53,250 nucleotides of DNA from Vibrio sagamiensis NBRC 104589 (GCF_007990935.1 NZ_BJXJ01000029.1:1-53250), one strand, 5' to 3'. Counted from the first letter of the stretch, positions 35,771 through 45,652 are shown. A program made the numbers and translations. The notes: generated from the letters alone by a model not told the origin.

Positions 35771-36213
35771 AACGCCCTGAACCTCAAAATCCACCAGATG
35801 ATTCAGCCATCTTGGATGAGCTGTCTTGGAGTGCATTAGTCTTGATAAGTAACTTTACTTTTGATCATAGTTTCGCTTTTTCTTGTGCTGGTGATAAAGA
35901 TTTCGGAATTAATTATTAAAAACAAGAAGCATGTCATTGAATCATAATATATTCGACCAAAACAGCATAGTTAGTAATTAATTTGAAATCATTATCTATC
36001 GTTTAGATATAAATTTAGCATATCACCTGAAAGGGCAACACTGTGACTACATGTTTAGATAAAATAGCCTTATCTAAATAACTCAAAGTTCATATGTTTT
36101 TTTTCCATTGTATCAACAAACTAAGATTGAGGATTATAAAGGAATAACAATTTTTCAAGAATTAATAACAATGCCTCGAAATGAATAACGATTGCTTAAG
36201 AAAGCTTACTAGT

Positions 36214-36247
36214 GCAAAAAAAGCGCAGTACTGGCTGCGTACTGCGC
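36214..36247 (-). terminator. Isolated terminator-like hairpin
   Basis: GCGCAGTAC / GTACTGCGC around a seven-base loop, ending on the minus strand in seven T. The nearest minus-strand gene ends 300 bases away and has its own terminator, so this one may end a short RNA from 36250-36490. Confidence 0.6.
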
Positions 36248-36499
36248 AAAACAACGAAGAAACAACGTGGTTTCATCTTTAATACGTCAAAGCAAAACAA
36301 TGAGATCAATCTTGGATATCTTTATTTTCTAACAACGTGCCAAACCCTCTAGTGAATACCTTCCTGATTACTCGATTTAGAAACGGGTAGTTGGGGTAAA
36401 CTAGATGTCTTTGGAGAGAATAACCTAGTGGGCTTGTCCATGAAATTTATCTAGCCTGATCATATCAACGTAGCTAGTGGACTGTGAGTTAGTTGTAAA

Positions 36500-36536
36500 A
36501 AACCATGAGTACATTATTAATGTAAACTCATGGTTT
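36500..36536 (-). terminator. Terminator of the 161-codon gene
   Basis: AAACCATGAGT / ACTCATGGTTT with a 15-base spacer that itself contains ACATTA/TAATGT pairing; on the minus strand it ends in TTTTTT. It lies six bases past the stop. Confidence 0.85.
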
Positions 36537-36541
36537 CGTAA

Positions 36542-37027
36542 CTAATAATTTCGAGTAATCAAACCCATCACTGGTACGTTATGTTTACCAAAGTGGAGAG
36601 TAACTGATTTTGTTTCATCTTGGGTGAAACTACCATCTTGTTCAATGGATACAGGTGAAACATAGTTTTGCCCACCAAAATAAGCTTTAATCTGAGAGGG
36701 TTTCAGTTTGACCCCACTGAAGGAATTGTTAGTAATGAGCACCTGTACCATACGCTCTCCATCAGCACTGCTGTAAATATCATACTTATCTATGACAAAG
36801 TAGCTATGTGAAGGTTTATCCTTATTGTACTTTGGTTCCGGAGTATGTTCAGGTGGATAGACAGTACGTTCAAATCGCATTGTATCTTTAGCCTGTGCAA
36901 TACTTTCTTCAATATTACCTATTTTATTCTTTACATCCTGAAGATCATTCGTCTCTTGTTGATTATTGGCATACACGCTAAAAGCTCCAATGAGCATGGC
37001 TGCGATTAACCCTGTTTTTGCTAGCAT
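36542..37027 (-). CDS. Small exported protein of unknown function
   Basis: The 161-residue product has a signal peptide (MLAKTGLIAAMLIGAFSVYA) and AAAGGA before the ATG. Next is a short coiled-coil-like segment ('DVKNKIGNIEESIAQAKDTM'), a Pro-rich linker and a beta-rich domain ('VQVLITNNSFSGVKLKPSQI') resembling a single immunoglobulin-like or chaperone-like fold. I do not recognise a family. It is probably periplasmic. It is divergent from the next membrane-protein gene, with a 183-base gap, and has its own terminator. Confidence 0.75.
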   Translation of the reverse strand: MLAKTGLIAAMLIGAFSVYANNQQETNDLQDVKNKIGNIEESIAQAKDTMRFERTVYPPEHTPEPKYNKDKPSHSYFVIDKYDIYSSADGERMVQVLITNNSFSGVKLKPSQIKAYFGGQNYVSPVSIEQDGSFTQDETKSVTLHFGKHNVPVMGLITRNY

Positions 37028-37210
37028 TACAGTATTCCTTTGAGCGTTGATTAATGTTTAACTTTATACCATAAAATCTTGTTGTTTATCTTAACTTTTG
37101 TTAACAAGATTTTATATTATATAAGTAACCAAGAATAACCCTTGGAAATCCTTTAAACATCAGAAATTGGTCGTTAAAATGATTTTAATCAGAATAATAC
37201 GGACAAAATC

Positions 37211-37720
37211 ATGACAATAAATCAGTTGCTCATTTCGCTTGAGCAATATCACCTAGAAGTGTTGATATACCTTGCTGCTATACCTTTAATTTCTTTGTTC
37301 TACAACCTACTAAATAAGCCTGTGCAACGAATCAAAGCTCCACATAAGTATGTCTACTCTCTCCTCATCTATGCGGCTGCTATTCCTGGTGCGATTGGTT
37401 TTGTGTTAACCGCTTATACATTATTTTTCACACGGACAAGCTTGTTAAATGTGAATTATACTTTCTACTTTCTTACGATCATTTCGATGATCGTAAGCCT
37501 TCTGATTATTTCTAAAGACACTAACCTTAGGTATATCCCTGGTTTTGGGCGCATTATAGGGCTGTTTCTGATGTTAGCTCTGTCGATGTTTTGTGCACTG
37601 ATGTTGATGAAAGTAAATCTATTTGTCGGCTTTATGGCCTCATTTGAGTATGTGGTTGTAGCCATCATCGCCATATTTATCTTGATTAAGCTTTCTATCA
37701 GAAAAATCACAGGTAAATAG
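37211..37720 (+). CDS. Small inner-membrane protein of unknown function
   Basis: The 169 residues contain five hydrophobic segments ('VLIYLAAIPLISLFY', 'VYSLLIYAAAIPGAIGFVLT', 'FYFLTIISMIVSLLII', 'IIGLFLMLALSMFCALML', 'YVVVAIIAIFILI') with a basic C-terminus (KLSIRKITGK). No recognised motif. It is a single gene that converges with pnuC; its ribosome site is weak, but the long hydrophobic frame makes it credible. Confidence 0.7.
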   Translation: MTINQLLISLEQYHLEVLIYLAAIPLISLFYNLLNKPVQRIKAPHKYVYSLLIYAAAIPGAIGFVLTAYTLFFTRTSLLNVNYTFYFLTIISMIVSLLIISKDTNLRYIPGFGRIIGLFLMLALSMFCALMLMKVNLFVGFMASFEYVVVAIIAIFILIKLSIRKITGK

Positions 37721-37761
37721 CTGTCACGGATTCATACCATAGACAGCTCATCACAAAATGG

Positions 37762-37784
37762 AGGGACGACTCCTGGCCGTCCCT
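37762..37784 (-). terminator. Hairpin after pnuC
   Basis: AGGGACG / CGTCCCT around a nine-base loop, directly adjoining the pnuC stop codon and between convergent genes. T-runs are weak on both sides, so efficiency is uncertain. Confidence 0.5.
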
Positions 37785-38528
37785 TTAGGAGCGAGTCACT
37801 GAGTCAAATGTATTGAGGTTGCTTGAGTATGAAAGGCTCTCCTTATGCCAGAGATACCAAGCGTAAATTGCGTTTGCTAGGAAAATAATATATTCAAGCG
37901 AAAGAAACAGAACACCACGATAATAATAAAGCCCTACACTAATCACATTAACGATCACCCATAATATCCAGCTTTCTACATATCGTCTTGTCAACAAATA
38001 CATGGCAAATACAGATAAAACGGTCGTTGTAGCATCCCAATACGGCAAAGCTGCATTGGTGTGAGAATAGCTCTCACCTAATATTGTTGCGACTAATGTT
38101 GCCAGTAAGGAAAAAATCGGGTCTATAAAAGTGCCAAGTAAAACAATAGATATAACTGAAGTCACAATCATTCTAAGTTGATAAGCTTTATTCATATAAC
38201 GAATACTAAAAAGCTCACTGCCATCATCTTTTTTCTTTTTCCACCAAATCCAACCAAATATTGAGATCACGATAAAATAAATATTAAGTAACTGATCTGA
38301 GTAGAGGTTAATTTGATAGAACATGACGGCTAAGCCACCACATGCAATAATGGACAGCGGATAAGCTGAGATATGGTTTTTACGAAAAGCAATCACAGAG
38401 CCTAGATTAAGCAGGCTAACCCAAAATTCCAGATAAGACATCGCATAAGTATCGACACCCCAGCCTGCAATTGGGAAAGTATACATAATGGTATTGATAT
38501 TAAATAAAGTATCTAGCATGGTAAACAT
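37785..38528 (-). CDS. pnuC: Nicotinamide riboside transporter PnuC
   Basis: Inner-membrane facilitator of the PnuC/SWEET-like fold that takes up nicotinamide riboside (or mononucleotide) for NAD synthesis. The 247-residue product has seven hydrophobic segments and the family feature 'ISIFGWIWWKKKK' after the third one, 'PYWDATTTVLSVFAMYLLTRRY' and 'WILWVIVNVISVGLYYYRG', given here as WILWVIVNVISV. A second ATG three codons later is possible. It lies between a small membrane protein and the giant effector gene; no riboswitch was recognised upstream. Confidence 0.9.
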   Translation of the reverse strand: MFTMLDTLFNINTIMYTFPIAGWGVDTYAMSYLEFWVSLLNLGSVIAFRKNHISAYPLSIIACGGLAVMFYQINLYSDQLLNIYFIVISIFGWIWWKKKKDDGSELFSIRYMNKAYQLRMIVTSVISIVLLGTFIDPIFSLLATLVATILGESYSHTNAALPYWDATTTVLSVFAMYLLTRRYVESWILWVIVNVISVGLYYYRGVLFLSLEYIIFLANAIYAWYLWHKESLSYSSNLNTFDSVTRS

Positions 38529-38733
38529 TTCTATTTATAATGGCAGGACAAGTACAAGTTTTGGCCATGTACCCTTCAGAACTGATGTAATACAGTAATA
38601 TAATACAACGCACAGAGTTGCACTATCTTTTATAATAAAAATCAAAATACCATTAATAATTTCAATAAGCTTGTCCCTACGTTTTAAATCAAAATCTAAC
38701 TCGACAAAAATATTGCTCGATTACGGTCAAAAT

Positions 38734-38757
38734 CTGGACAGCCGAATGGCCGTCCAG
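38734..38757 (-). terminator. Hairpin after the giant effector gene
   Basis: CTGGAC and GTCCAG with inner GCC/GGC pair around a four-base loop, 17 bases past the stop codon of the giant gene. On the minus strand it is followed by ATTTTG, a weak T-run. Confidence 0.6.
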
Positions 38758-38773
38758 TTCCCAAGCGCTCCCT

Positions 38774-41700
38774 CTAAGATCCAGATTCTTCAACCCGTGA
38801 ATAAATATCAAATTGATTCCCTGCTCTATTCACTGCAATCAACATTCCTGAAAAATCTGGTGTATCTTGTTCTTCCATAATAGAGCGCTTCGCACGGCTG
38901 ACTTCAACGCTATCCTCAAGCCTTTGTGAAAATTCCATCGTGTCCATTTCAACTTGCCTTAGCTTTTTAATATCCATATCAAAGGCACCTTGATTGGTTC
39001 GGGATTTATCAAGCAGTGAGACATACTGTGCGATTGAGTCTGCATTTTTGATCCCTTTCGAGTCCCTAACATTTTTAAGGTTTGGTAAATCTCCACCAGC
39101 AAAATCACTCACTGGAGAATCACCTAATGGGCCGCTTTCATGTTTAATCTTATTGTTACCTAGGTTAATAAGCTCATAAATATCCACATCTCCCGTTGCC
39201 TGCTTTTGTGTTCCAACATAAATAAAATCTAAACTCTGCGGTTTACCATGGGAAATTTCATGCACGAGTACATCTGCAACCGCGCTGTCACTTTCACCCA
39301 TTTTTTTATAATACGAAGACAAGGAATCTTTATAAACTTTGAGAAACTTAGAATTTGGATCACGAGCAAACTTGAGGTAATCCTCTTTGGACAACGCCGC
39401 AACTGCACTGCCACTTCCTGCGTCAGATATATCAAAATTAACTTCAGATATTTTAGACATATCATCACGCATATCCGTTAAAAAATTTGTTAACCTCTGC
39501 TGGCTCGCTGGATCTTCAAAAAAGCCTTTTCCAAAAAATGCATCCTGTGCGAGCTTAACCTCTTTTTCTAGCATAGAATTACTCATCGCGGTTAATGCGT
39601 TATCAAGCTTCGATTGTGCTATTGGTAGCGCTTTCTTTAGGCTTCTTTTAGCTTTTCTAGCAAGTAAAAAACTTGCACCAGGTAATTTTTTAGTCTCAAA
39701 CGCTAACTTACTCCCTTGACCTGCATCTAGCCCACTTAATAGGGAATGATTGTCTTTTTTCAGAGCTCTATCGACATCATGGAAAACACGCTCAAGGTTT
39801 TGTTTAATCGTCGTCACTTTTCCTTCAGGTAGAGCTTCGCCAACCGTAGGAATAATGTATGAGCTGTCAAAATCAATCAGCGAAAACTTGCCCGACTGCG
39901 AATCATAAAGCACATTACCTAAGTTAATGTCATTATGATCAATTCCATTAATTCTGAGTTTTTCCGCCAAAGAGCCTACAATGTCCTCGTCCTTAAATTT
40001 GCGCACAACATCAGCCAATTCCGGTCGCCCATTCTCAATCATGCTTGATAAAGATTCACCTGCAATCTTCTTCATCTTGATGGAGACTTCCTTTTTCATA
40101 GGGTCAGCTCCATTATGAAGAATGACTTCAGCCACCCCCTCTCCATAAAGGCGATTGAAAGCGGTTTCGGTATTTCTTGCAGCATGCAAACGACCAAGCT
40201 TGGAACGTGCTTGATTATCATCTAAATGAATAAAACCTGTGTAATCTTTGATAACAAATTCATTATCATATCGATATACCTTACAAATAGATCCTGAACC
40301 AATCTCGTTGATGGGATCTCGGTAACTACGATCTACCGTCTTTACTCTTCCGAGGTCAATATTTTGTTCACTTGCTCGCTGCACAAACTCTCTGAAAGAT
40401 TTGTTATTCACAACATCGATTGACCGATTTACTGACGGTGTTTTTCGAAACAGCTTACATAAGCCTCCAGCTCCTATTGCCCGTTTTGGCCTTGAACAGT
40501 CCATTGTCTCAGAGAAACCTTGCACCAGCTCATCATTAAAACGAGAGTGGCCGCTTTCCAAAATTTCTCTTGGCAATTCAACACTTCGAGAAGCCAAGTT
40601 TCTCATTTCTTTATTTTTAAAAAATGCACTGGAGGCACTTTCAATGGCTTTACCTGCAAGTCGGCCTGCTATTTCGCCTCCCACTTCAAAACCCACTTCC
40701 ATTGCAATTGAAATGGCAGCTTCTTTTAAATATTTATCACGCTCAGCCTGGGTATCACTGATCGCCGCTTTTCCAAGTAAAGGGGCTGCAGAGATGGCTG
40801 CTCCATAAAGAAAACCCGAAATTGGCCCCATCAACATCGCAGGTAAAGCTAAGATATGAGATACCTCTTCAAGTGCGTTAAAAATCTCAAGCAATGTTGC
40901 TTCTGAAGATGACAGAACAAGAGCGTCCATGTTATGCGCATACTGCTCTACCGTACGTTCAAATAGATACGAATAATCTCCTCCTTGTTTTGATATATTC
41001 ATCTCGTCAAAATCGCCTGCGAATTCGGCATCAAAATGGATTTTGAACCAATCATTGAGCTGTGAGTCCTTTTTTAGCTTTGCCTTAAGATCATTTAGAG
41101 AACTAAATCGCTGAGCTTTATTACTCAGTAAGGACACCACTTTTATTGGACTATGTTCTGGGCTCAGCCCACCAGCAAGGTGACGGGAATATTTAGGGCC
41201 ATCTTCTGGGGCTGAATAAATAAGCAGCATTGGAGCCTCTTTGATGACATAAGAGTCCTGAATATTCACACTATGAAGTTGAAGAACCGATTCAGCATAG
41301 TGATAAAACTGTTGTTTGAATTTTGAGTCAGATTTTAACTTGAGAAGACTATCTTTGAATTTATCCTGAACATTCTCATTCTCTAAGCGATTTAATAGTC
41401 CCTTTGATATCGAGCCAGACGGTTTACGAATGTTATAAGTAGAATTCTCTGCCCTCCAACGTCGTTCTTTACCTGCAAGAATATCTGCAACAGAAAATGT
41501 TTTTGTTATAGGTGGATTTTCATGCTTTGCGACCGTCTGCCACTCCATATTGAGAGACCTAACACTGTAGCGAAACGAAACCTTATCGGTTAATTTTACC
41601 TCTTCCCCTTTCGCTAGACGATCAAGGACGGTTTGAAAATATTTTTGTGGCGTTTCCAAATTATGAGATAGAGATTCGCGGCTTTCTTCTACACCCGTTT

Positions 41701-44200
41701 GACGATTCAAGAATTGATCAAACTTTGCTATCGTATCTCTTTCTTGATCAATAAATTCGCGAAGAGCATAGTGTATCCCATCTGGCCATGAAATTATCAC
41801 ATTATCCCGCGAAGTTATTGGATGGTTTATCGCCTTACTGCACATATAATCGGCAACAGAAATAACATCATATTTTGAGCTCATCGCCCCTTCGTTATAT
41901 CTATAAATCAAATCTGATTGCAAAAACTTATCTATATCTATTCCTTTGAAAAGATAGGCGTCTATACCATTATGAGCGGTTTTGATGTCATGAAGTCGAG
42001 ACGAGGCATACAAAGCCGTAGCTGTGTCAGACATTTTAGCATTATCTTGGCTTAACCCCGCTAGTGATTTCATTGCAATAACTTCAATTTCAGAAGCAAG
42101 ATTCCTTTGTTCTTGACTGTCTTCATCTGTTAATTTTCCAGACTTGAAGTCAATCATTTCCTGATAGACTGATTCCCGCTCAAAATACAGCGGCGTTTTT
42201 TTACGATACATCTCACCTAACTTGGCACCAAACAGATTATCGACATCTTTATCAAATTTATCTGCAACTCTTTTTTCTGAAAATGAAACTGCATCAATGA
42301 TAGAATCGAAGTTTTCCATAGCCGCAACAAAATCGACCGTATCTAAGTTGTGACCATCTAGAGACTTAGCAAATGCTTGTAATTGGCTAATCGATTGGTC
42401 GAAATCCAACGCTCTCGCTTCTAATAAACGAGGTATTTTGTTGGTGATTACAAGCAGCCCATCCAAAAGTGCAATTTTTCCATTAAGTTGGGTACGCTCT
42501 GCCTCGCGCTCCCCCTCACGCGAAGTCGTCACTAAAGAAGACAGTTCAGCCACTAGTTTGATACGCTCCAAAACGAGCTTTTCTGATATATCTTCAACCA
42601 AGGTAAGGTCATTAGATTCACTGTGCCAAAATCCTAATAATTCACGATAAACTGCCCCAACCTCCAAAGGAACATGGGGCGCACGATCAGCTTGAGATAA
42701 TTTATCGAGTTTGTCATCGAGGAAACGTTTCCTAAACCTAAGCAGATTAAGCTGCTTAAACCGATCCATTGACATATTTTGACCACGCCTTCTCATTGCC
42801 CTCAATTCCATTAAATTAGCTTGAACTGGCTCTAATTTTGAAATGAAGAAGAGTTTTTTCTTTTCAGCTGAAAGATCATCTCGTTGAAATTTCTCAGTCA
42901 TCCTTGTGATGAACTTTTCCTTTATTTTTTCATAGTCTCTTTTTCTATTTTTTCTAGAGCTATCAACCGATCGTTTTACTCGATTTTCATCTAATGGTTC
43001 ACTATCATCTAATTCCTTCTCGAAAGTCAGTCTCTCTAGTTCTTCGAGATCTTGATCTGATAGCTGAGAAAAGATATCCCATAACTCATCTTGAATATCT
43101 TTATTAACGATAGGGACGCCATCTTGAAGTGTCATAAGATCTTCAATATAGCTATCAATATTTTCTTTTATCAGTTCCAGCTCACTCGACACCCGGTCAA
43201 GGTTTGCTTCTTGCTGTGACGAATTCACATCATCAAGAATATCGGGGGATTCAGCATCATTATCGCCGCGCAAATATTGATCGGCAGCTTTATAGGCAGC
43301 ATAAAGCCCTCCACCAACCATTGTAGCTCCTGCTACGAGAGCCAACGCTGCAGGTGAACGGTGCCGAGATACTGCGGCACCGACGCCGATACCTTCAGTC
43401 AATAAGGGAATTTCAGCAGCATTGCCGGCAGCAACGGCGGCAGCGCCCCCAATCAAGATAGCGGTTTCTGCTCTTGGCTGGCTAGAATCACTCTTAGCAA
43501 ACTTATCATCCTCTGCGACAGGCGATGCCGTTCCCTCACTCTTACGCAAATTGGGATGAACTTCCTCTCCCTTATTTGGTGCAGAAGGTCTCGCTAAGTC
43601 TTTAGGTTGAGTATCATCTGTCTTATCAAAAAAAGTATCTTCTGAACTATCGAGGAAGCTGCCATCCGGTACGAATTCTTGCTTTACTCGAACAAGATCT
43701 TGCCCAAATGACTGAAGAAAATGCAAAGCAAGGGAGCCTGCACTGTTATTCATGGCCTTTTGTTTCGAATTTCCTTTCCCTTCTCGTACTTTAATCTCTG
43801 TTATCAGCTTAAACGCTTCACTTGAAATATTTTGCTTTCTTTCCTTCCCTAGACTTGAATCTGCCAACGTATTAAACACCTCATCGAAAGGCATTTGTTC
43901 ATAATTCTTACTTATCTGAGCAAGTGAAACCCACTCAAGTACACGCTCTAGATCTTCCTTCTTTTGGCTATCGCTGCAGTTTATGATCTTTGCTTCCAAC
44001 CTTTGAAAGACATCCGTAGCCACATTTTGTTTAGGGCGGGCAAAGGTAGGCAAAGAAGGCAAATCTTTATCCCCACCGACCCTTGAAACTTTTCTTATCG
44101 ATTTAGAGAAATTTTGCTTTGAGCTTTTCAATAGGTTTTTAGGTTCACTACTAGGCTCAGAAGTACCTGTTTGGATTGTTACATTTGAAGGTGTTAGCAT
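38774..44200 (-). CDS. Giant effector-like protein with kinase and metallopeptidase domains
   Basis: An 1808-residue protein without signal peptide. Residues 1-240 are polar and disordered-looking; 245-310 are two Gly/Ala hydrophobic stretches; 330-900 are mostly charged helices; 1115-1185 are hydrophobic again, as in large toxins that insert in membranes. Residues about 1295-1450 look like an effector-type protein kinase: Gly loop 'EIGSGSICKVY', Lys1318 (FVIKDY), 'HNDINLGN' with Asp1424, and metal Asp1443 (IDFDSS). Near 1600-1660 'GSGSAV' and HEISH (1647-1651) resemble M91/NleD-type zinc peptidases. Basic sites RVKR410, RPKR1240 and RAKR1772 could separate parts by cleavage. The ATG follows an in-frame stop and has a poor ribosome site. 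No secretion genes lie nearby. Confidence 0.8.
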   Translation of the reverse strand: MLTPSNVTIQTGTSEPSSEPKNLLKSSKQNFSKSIRKVSRVGGDKDLPSLPTFARPKQNVATDVFQRLEAKIINCSDSQKKEDLERVLEWVSLAQISKNYEQMPFDEVFNTLADSSLGKERKQNISSEAFKLITEIKVREGKGNSKQKAMNNSAGSLALHFLQSFGQDLVRVKQEFVPDGSFLDSSEDTFFDKTDDTQPKDLARPSAPNKGEEVHPNLRKSEGTASPVAEDDKFAKSDSSQPRAETAILIGGAAAVAAGNAAEIPLLTEGIGVGAAVSRHRSPAALALVAGATMVGGGLYAAYKAADQYLRGDNDAESPDILDDVNSSQQEANLDRVSSELELIKENIDSYIEDLMTLQDGVPIVNKDIQDELWDIFSQLSDQDLEELERLTFEKELDDSEPLDENRVKRSVDSSRKNRKRDYEKIKEKFITRMTEKFQRDDLSAEKKKLFFISKLEPVQANLMELRAMRRRGQNMSMDRFKQLNLLRFRKRFLDDKLDKLSQADRAPHVPLEVGAVYRELLGFWHSESNDLTLVEDISEKLVLERIKLVAELSSLVTTSREGEREAERTQLNGKIALLDGLLVITNKIPRLLEARALDFDQSISQLQAFAKSLDGHNLDTVDFVAAMENFDSIIDAVSFSEKRVADKFDKDVDNLFGAKLGEMYRKKTPLYFERESVYQEMIDFKSGKLTDEDSQEQRNLASEIEVIAMKSLAGLSQDNAKMSDTATALYASSRLHDIKTAHNGIDAYLFKGIDIDKFLQSDLIYRYNEGAMSSKYDVISVADYMCSKAINHPITSRDNVIISWPDGIHYALREFIDQERDTIAKFDQFLNRQTGVEESRESLSHNLETPQKYFQTVLDRLAKGEEVKLTDKVSFRYSVRSLNMEWQTVAKHENPPITKTFSVADILAGKERRWRAENSTYNIRKPSGSISKGLLNRLENENVQDKFKDSLLKLKSDSKFKQQFYHYAESVLQLHSVNIQDSYVIKEAPMLLIYSAPEDGPKYSRHLAGGLSPEHSPIKVVSLLSNKAQRFSSLNDLKAKLKKDSQLNDWFKIHFDAEFAGDFDEMNISKQGGDYSYLFERTVEQYAHNMDALVLSSSEATLLEIFNALEEVSHILALPAMLMGPISGFLYGAAISAAPLLGKAAISDTQAERDKYLKEAAISIAMEVGFEVGGEIAGRLAGKAIESASSAFFKNKEMRNLASRSVELPREILESGHSRFNDELVQGFSETMDCSRPKRAIGAGGLCKLFRKTPSVNRSIDVVNNKSFREFVQRASEQNIDLGRVKTVDRSYRDPINEIGSGSICKVYRYDNEFVIKDYTGFIHLDDNQARSKLGRLHAARNTETAFNRLYGEGVAEVILHNGADPMKKEVSIKMKKIAGESLSSMIENGRPELADVVRKFKDEDIVGSLAEKLRINGIDHNDINLGNVLYDSQSGKFSLIDFDSSYIIPTVGEALPEGKVTTIKQNLERVFHDVDRALKKDNHSLLSGLDAGQGSKLAFETKKLPGASFLLARKAKRSLKKALPIAQSKLDNALTAMSNSMLEKEVKLAQDAFFGKGFFEDPASQQRLTNFLTDMRDDMSKISEVNFDISDAGSGSAVAALSKEDYLKFARDPNSKFLKVYKDSLSSYYKKMGESDSAVADVLVHEISHGKPQSLDFIYVGTQKQATGDVDIYELINLGNNKIKHESGPLGDSPVSDFAGGDLPNLKNVRDSKGIKNADSIAQYVSLLDKSRTNQGAFDMDIKKLRQVEMDTMEFSQRLEDSVEVSRAKRSIMEEQDTPDFSGMLIAVNRAGNQFDIYSRVEESGS

Positions 44201-44739
44201 TTTTCAAGCACGCGTCGTTAATGTGTTGAACAGAGAGACGCAAATTAGGGTCGCGACACTCTGCACGATACGGTGAAAATTTGTATGTTCATCGATCCAT
44301 GGTGGCACTTTACAAATAATCGCATCTATCAGCCCAATTCTGAAATAGAGTTACTCCAATCAATATTGTGAGGAGTTATGCCCAAGTGGCCTTAAGATAC
44401 TTGAGATAATTAAAATCAAATACAATGGAGGACGTCGCTGATATTAATTTTAATATTGTGGAAAGGTGATACCTAAATCACCATACTATTGATGATTTAT
44501 TGTGAATGATATCGTAAGTCACTAAATTTATTTTCATTTAATAAATTACAACATAAATATAAAAAATAAAAAGTTGATGAGTTTTTAGATTAATAAACTC
44601 TTGCTCCCCTACTGACTCCTTTCATCTTTCAAAAAAACAGTAAAAGTAGTGATTATCACTATTTACTTTTAAATAACACCTTCTAATCGTATTTTTCTTT
44701 ATTGAATACAAAGATTTATTAGAATGTTCACTTATTCAT
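44201..44739. other. Upstream region of the giant gene
   Basis: About 540 AT-rich bases that should contain the promoter of the giant gene. I see no good ribosome site or promoter. There is no coding potential. Confidence 0.4.
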
Positions 44740-45090
44740 TTGGATCGCCAAAGCTACAATATCGAAGGCTCCGCTTTTAAAGACATTGACACGATCTCTC
44801 TAAAGTACTTTCAAACACAAAAAGTACGTAAAAATAAACAGCATCAAGCACCCAGTACCAAAAAAGCCAACAAATACCCTAACAAGCAAAAGGTGCATTA
44901 CAAGAATAGAACCAAGCAAAGGAAGCGACTAGAAATATTCAAAACTTTAAGACACTAGAAATAAATGTAGAAGAACAAAGCCAAGCACGAACCATCACAG
45001 AGTTAGAGCAAACAACTCAGAGATTAGAAGCTCAGCACGAGCAAAAAATAGCGAGTTATAGGATCCAAGTGCTAGATACCGTAAGCATAT
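44740..45090 (+). pseudogene. Decayed coiled-coil gene (uncertain)
   Basis: A 72-codon Lys/Gln-rich frame (44740-44958) is followed in another frame by 'LEINVEEQSQARTITELEQ' and 'RLEAQHEQKIASYRIQVLD', clear heptad coiled coil, before a TAG near 45090. The two pieces may come from one gene broken by a frameshift. It resembles plasmid-type alpha-helical proteins only in composition; no family is assigned. Confidence 0.35.
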
Positions 45091-45238
45091 AGCAGCTTAT
45101 TCAAGTACAAGAGGTCAATACCATGAAAAAAACCAGTAACCAAATACGGTGAAAATATAAAATCATACTCGAATACAAAAAGTGAATACCGGGAATGGGC
45201 ATCTAAAGACTAGGGTATATACCCTAGTAATAAGAAGG

Positions 45239-45266
45239 AAAAAAGAGGGCGATCTAATGAGCGCCC
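45239..45266 (-). terminator. Terminator of the small secreted gene
   Basis: On the minus strand GGGCG and CGCCC pair around a ten-base loop and are followed by TCTTTTTTCC, 25 bases past the stop codon of the 83-codon gene. Confidence 0.75.
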
Positions 45267-45290
45267 GGTTATTTTAAAGACGAGTCCATA

Positions 45291-45542
45291 CTATTCAAGT
45301 AACGCAGCCTTTGCTTTGTCTAAATCAACCGCATCTTTGGCTTTATCTTTATCAATGGACTCATAGGCTTTTTTGTAATCGACATCTGTTCCATCCACTG
45401 ATGATTTTAACTTTTCCATATCAAGCGAATCAGTCACTTTTTCTTTATCGACAGACTCTGTCAGCTTATTGACATCGACAGCCAGTACCATATTGGGTAC
45501 AGCAAAACATACTGCAATTAATAAAGATATCACTTTTTTCAT
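45291..45542 (-). CDS. Small secreted protein with SVDxxK-type repeats
   Basis: The 83-residue product has a signal peptide (MKKVISLLIAVCFAVPNMVLA) and a good ribosome site (AGGAG). The mature ~62 residues consist of short repeats of the kind S/A-V/I/L-D-x-x-K-x-x (SVDKEKVTD, SLDMEKLKS, SVDGTDVDYKK, SIDKDKAKD, AVDLDKAKA). It is very rich in Asp and Lys and should form short amphipathic helices. No family recognised. It is monocistronic, with a terminator on each side. Confidence 0.75.
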   Translation of the reverse strand: MKKVISLLIAVCFAVPNMVLAVDVNKLTESVDKEKVTDSLDMEKLKSSVDGTDVDYKKAYESIDKDKAKDAVDLDKAKAALLE

Positions 45543-45616
45543 GACGCAACTCCTGGGTACTTAGTAGGTGACTAGGTAGATAGAGTATAGGTCGGTTATT
45601 TATATATACCCAAAAT

Positions 45617-45652
45617 AAAATAGGGGTACAGGTTGGAGGACCCCTATTTTTT
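45617..45652. terminator. Two-way terminator-like hairpin
   Basis: AAAATAGGGGT / ACCCCTATTTT around a 12-base loop, with T-runs on both strands. No intact plus-strand gene ends nearby; it may be left from the lost neighbour of the acetyltransferase fragment. Confidence 0.7.

Noticed and set aside
38529..38700. NAD- or other riboswitch before pnuC
   Set aside because: I could not find a conserved riboswitch core or a convincing paired structure in this short AT-rich leader.
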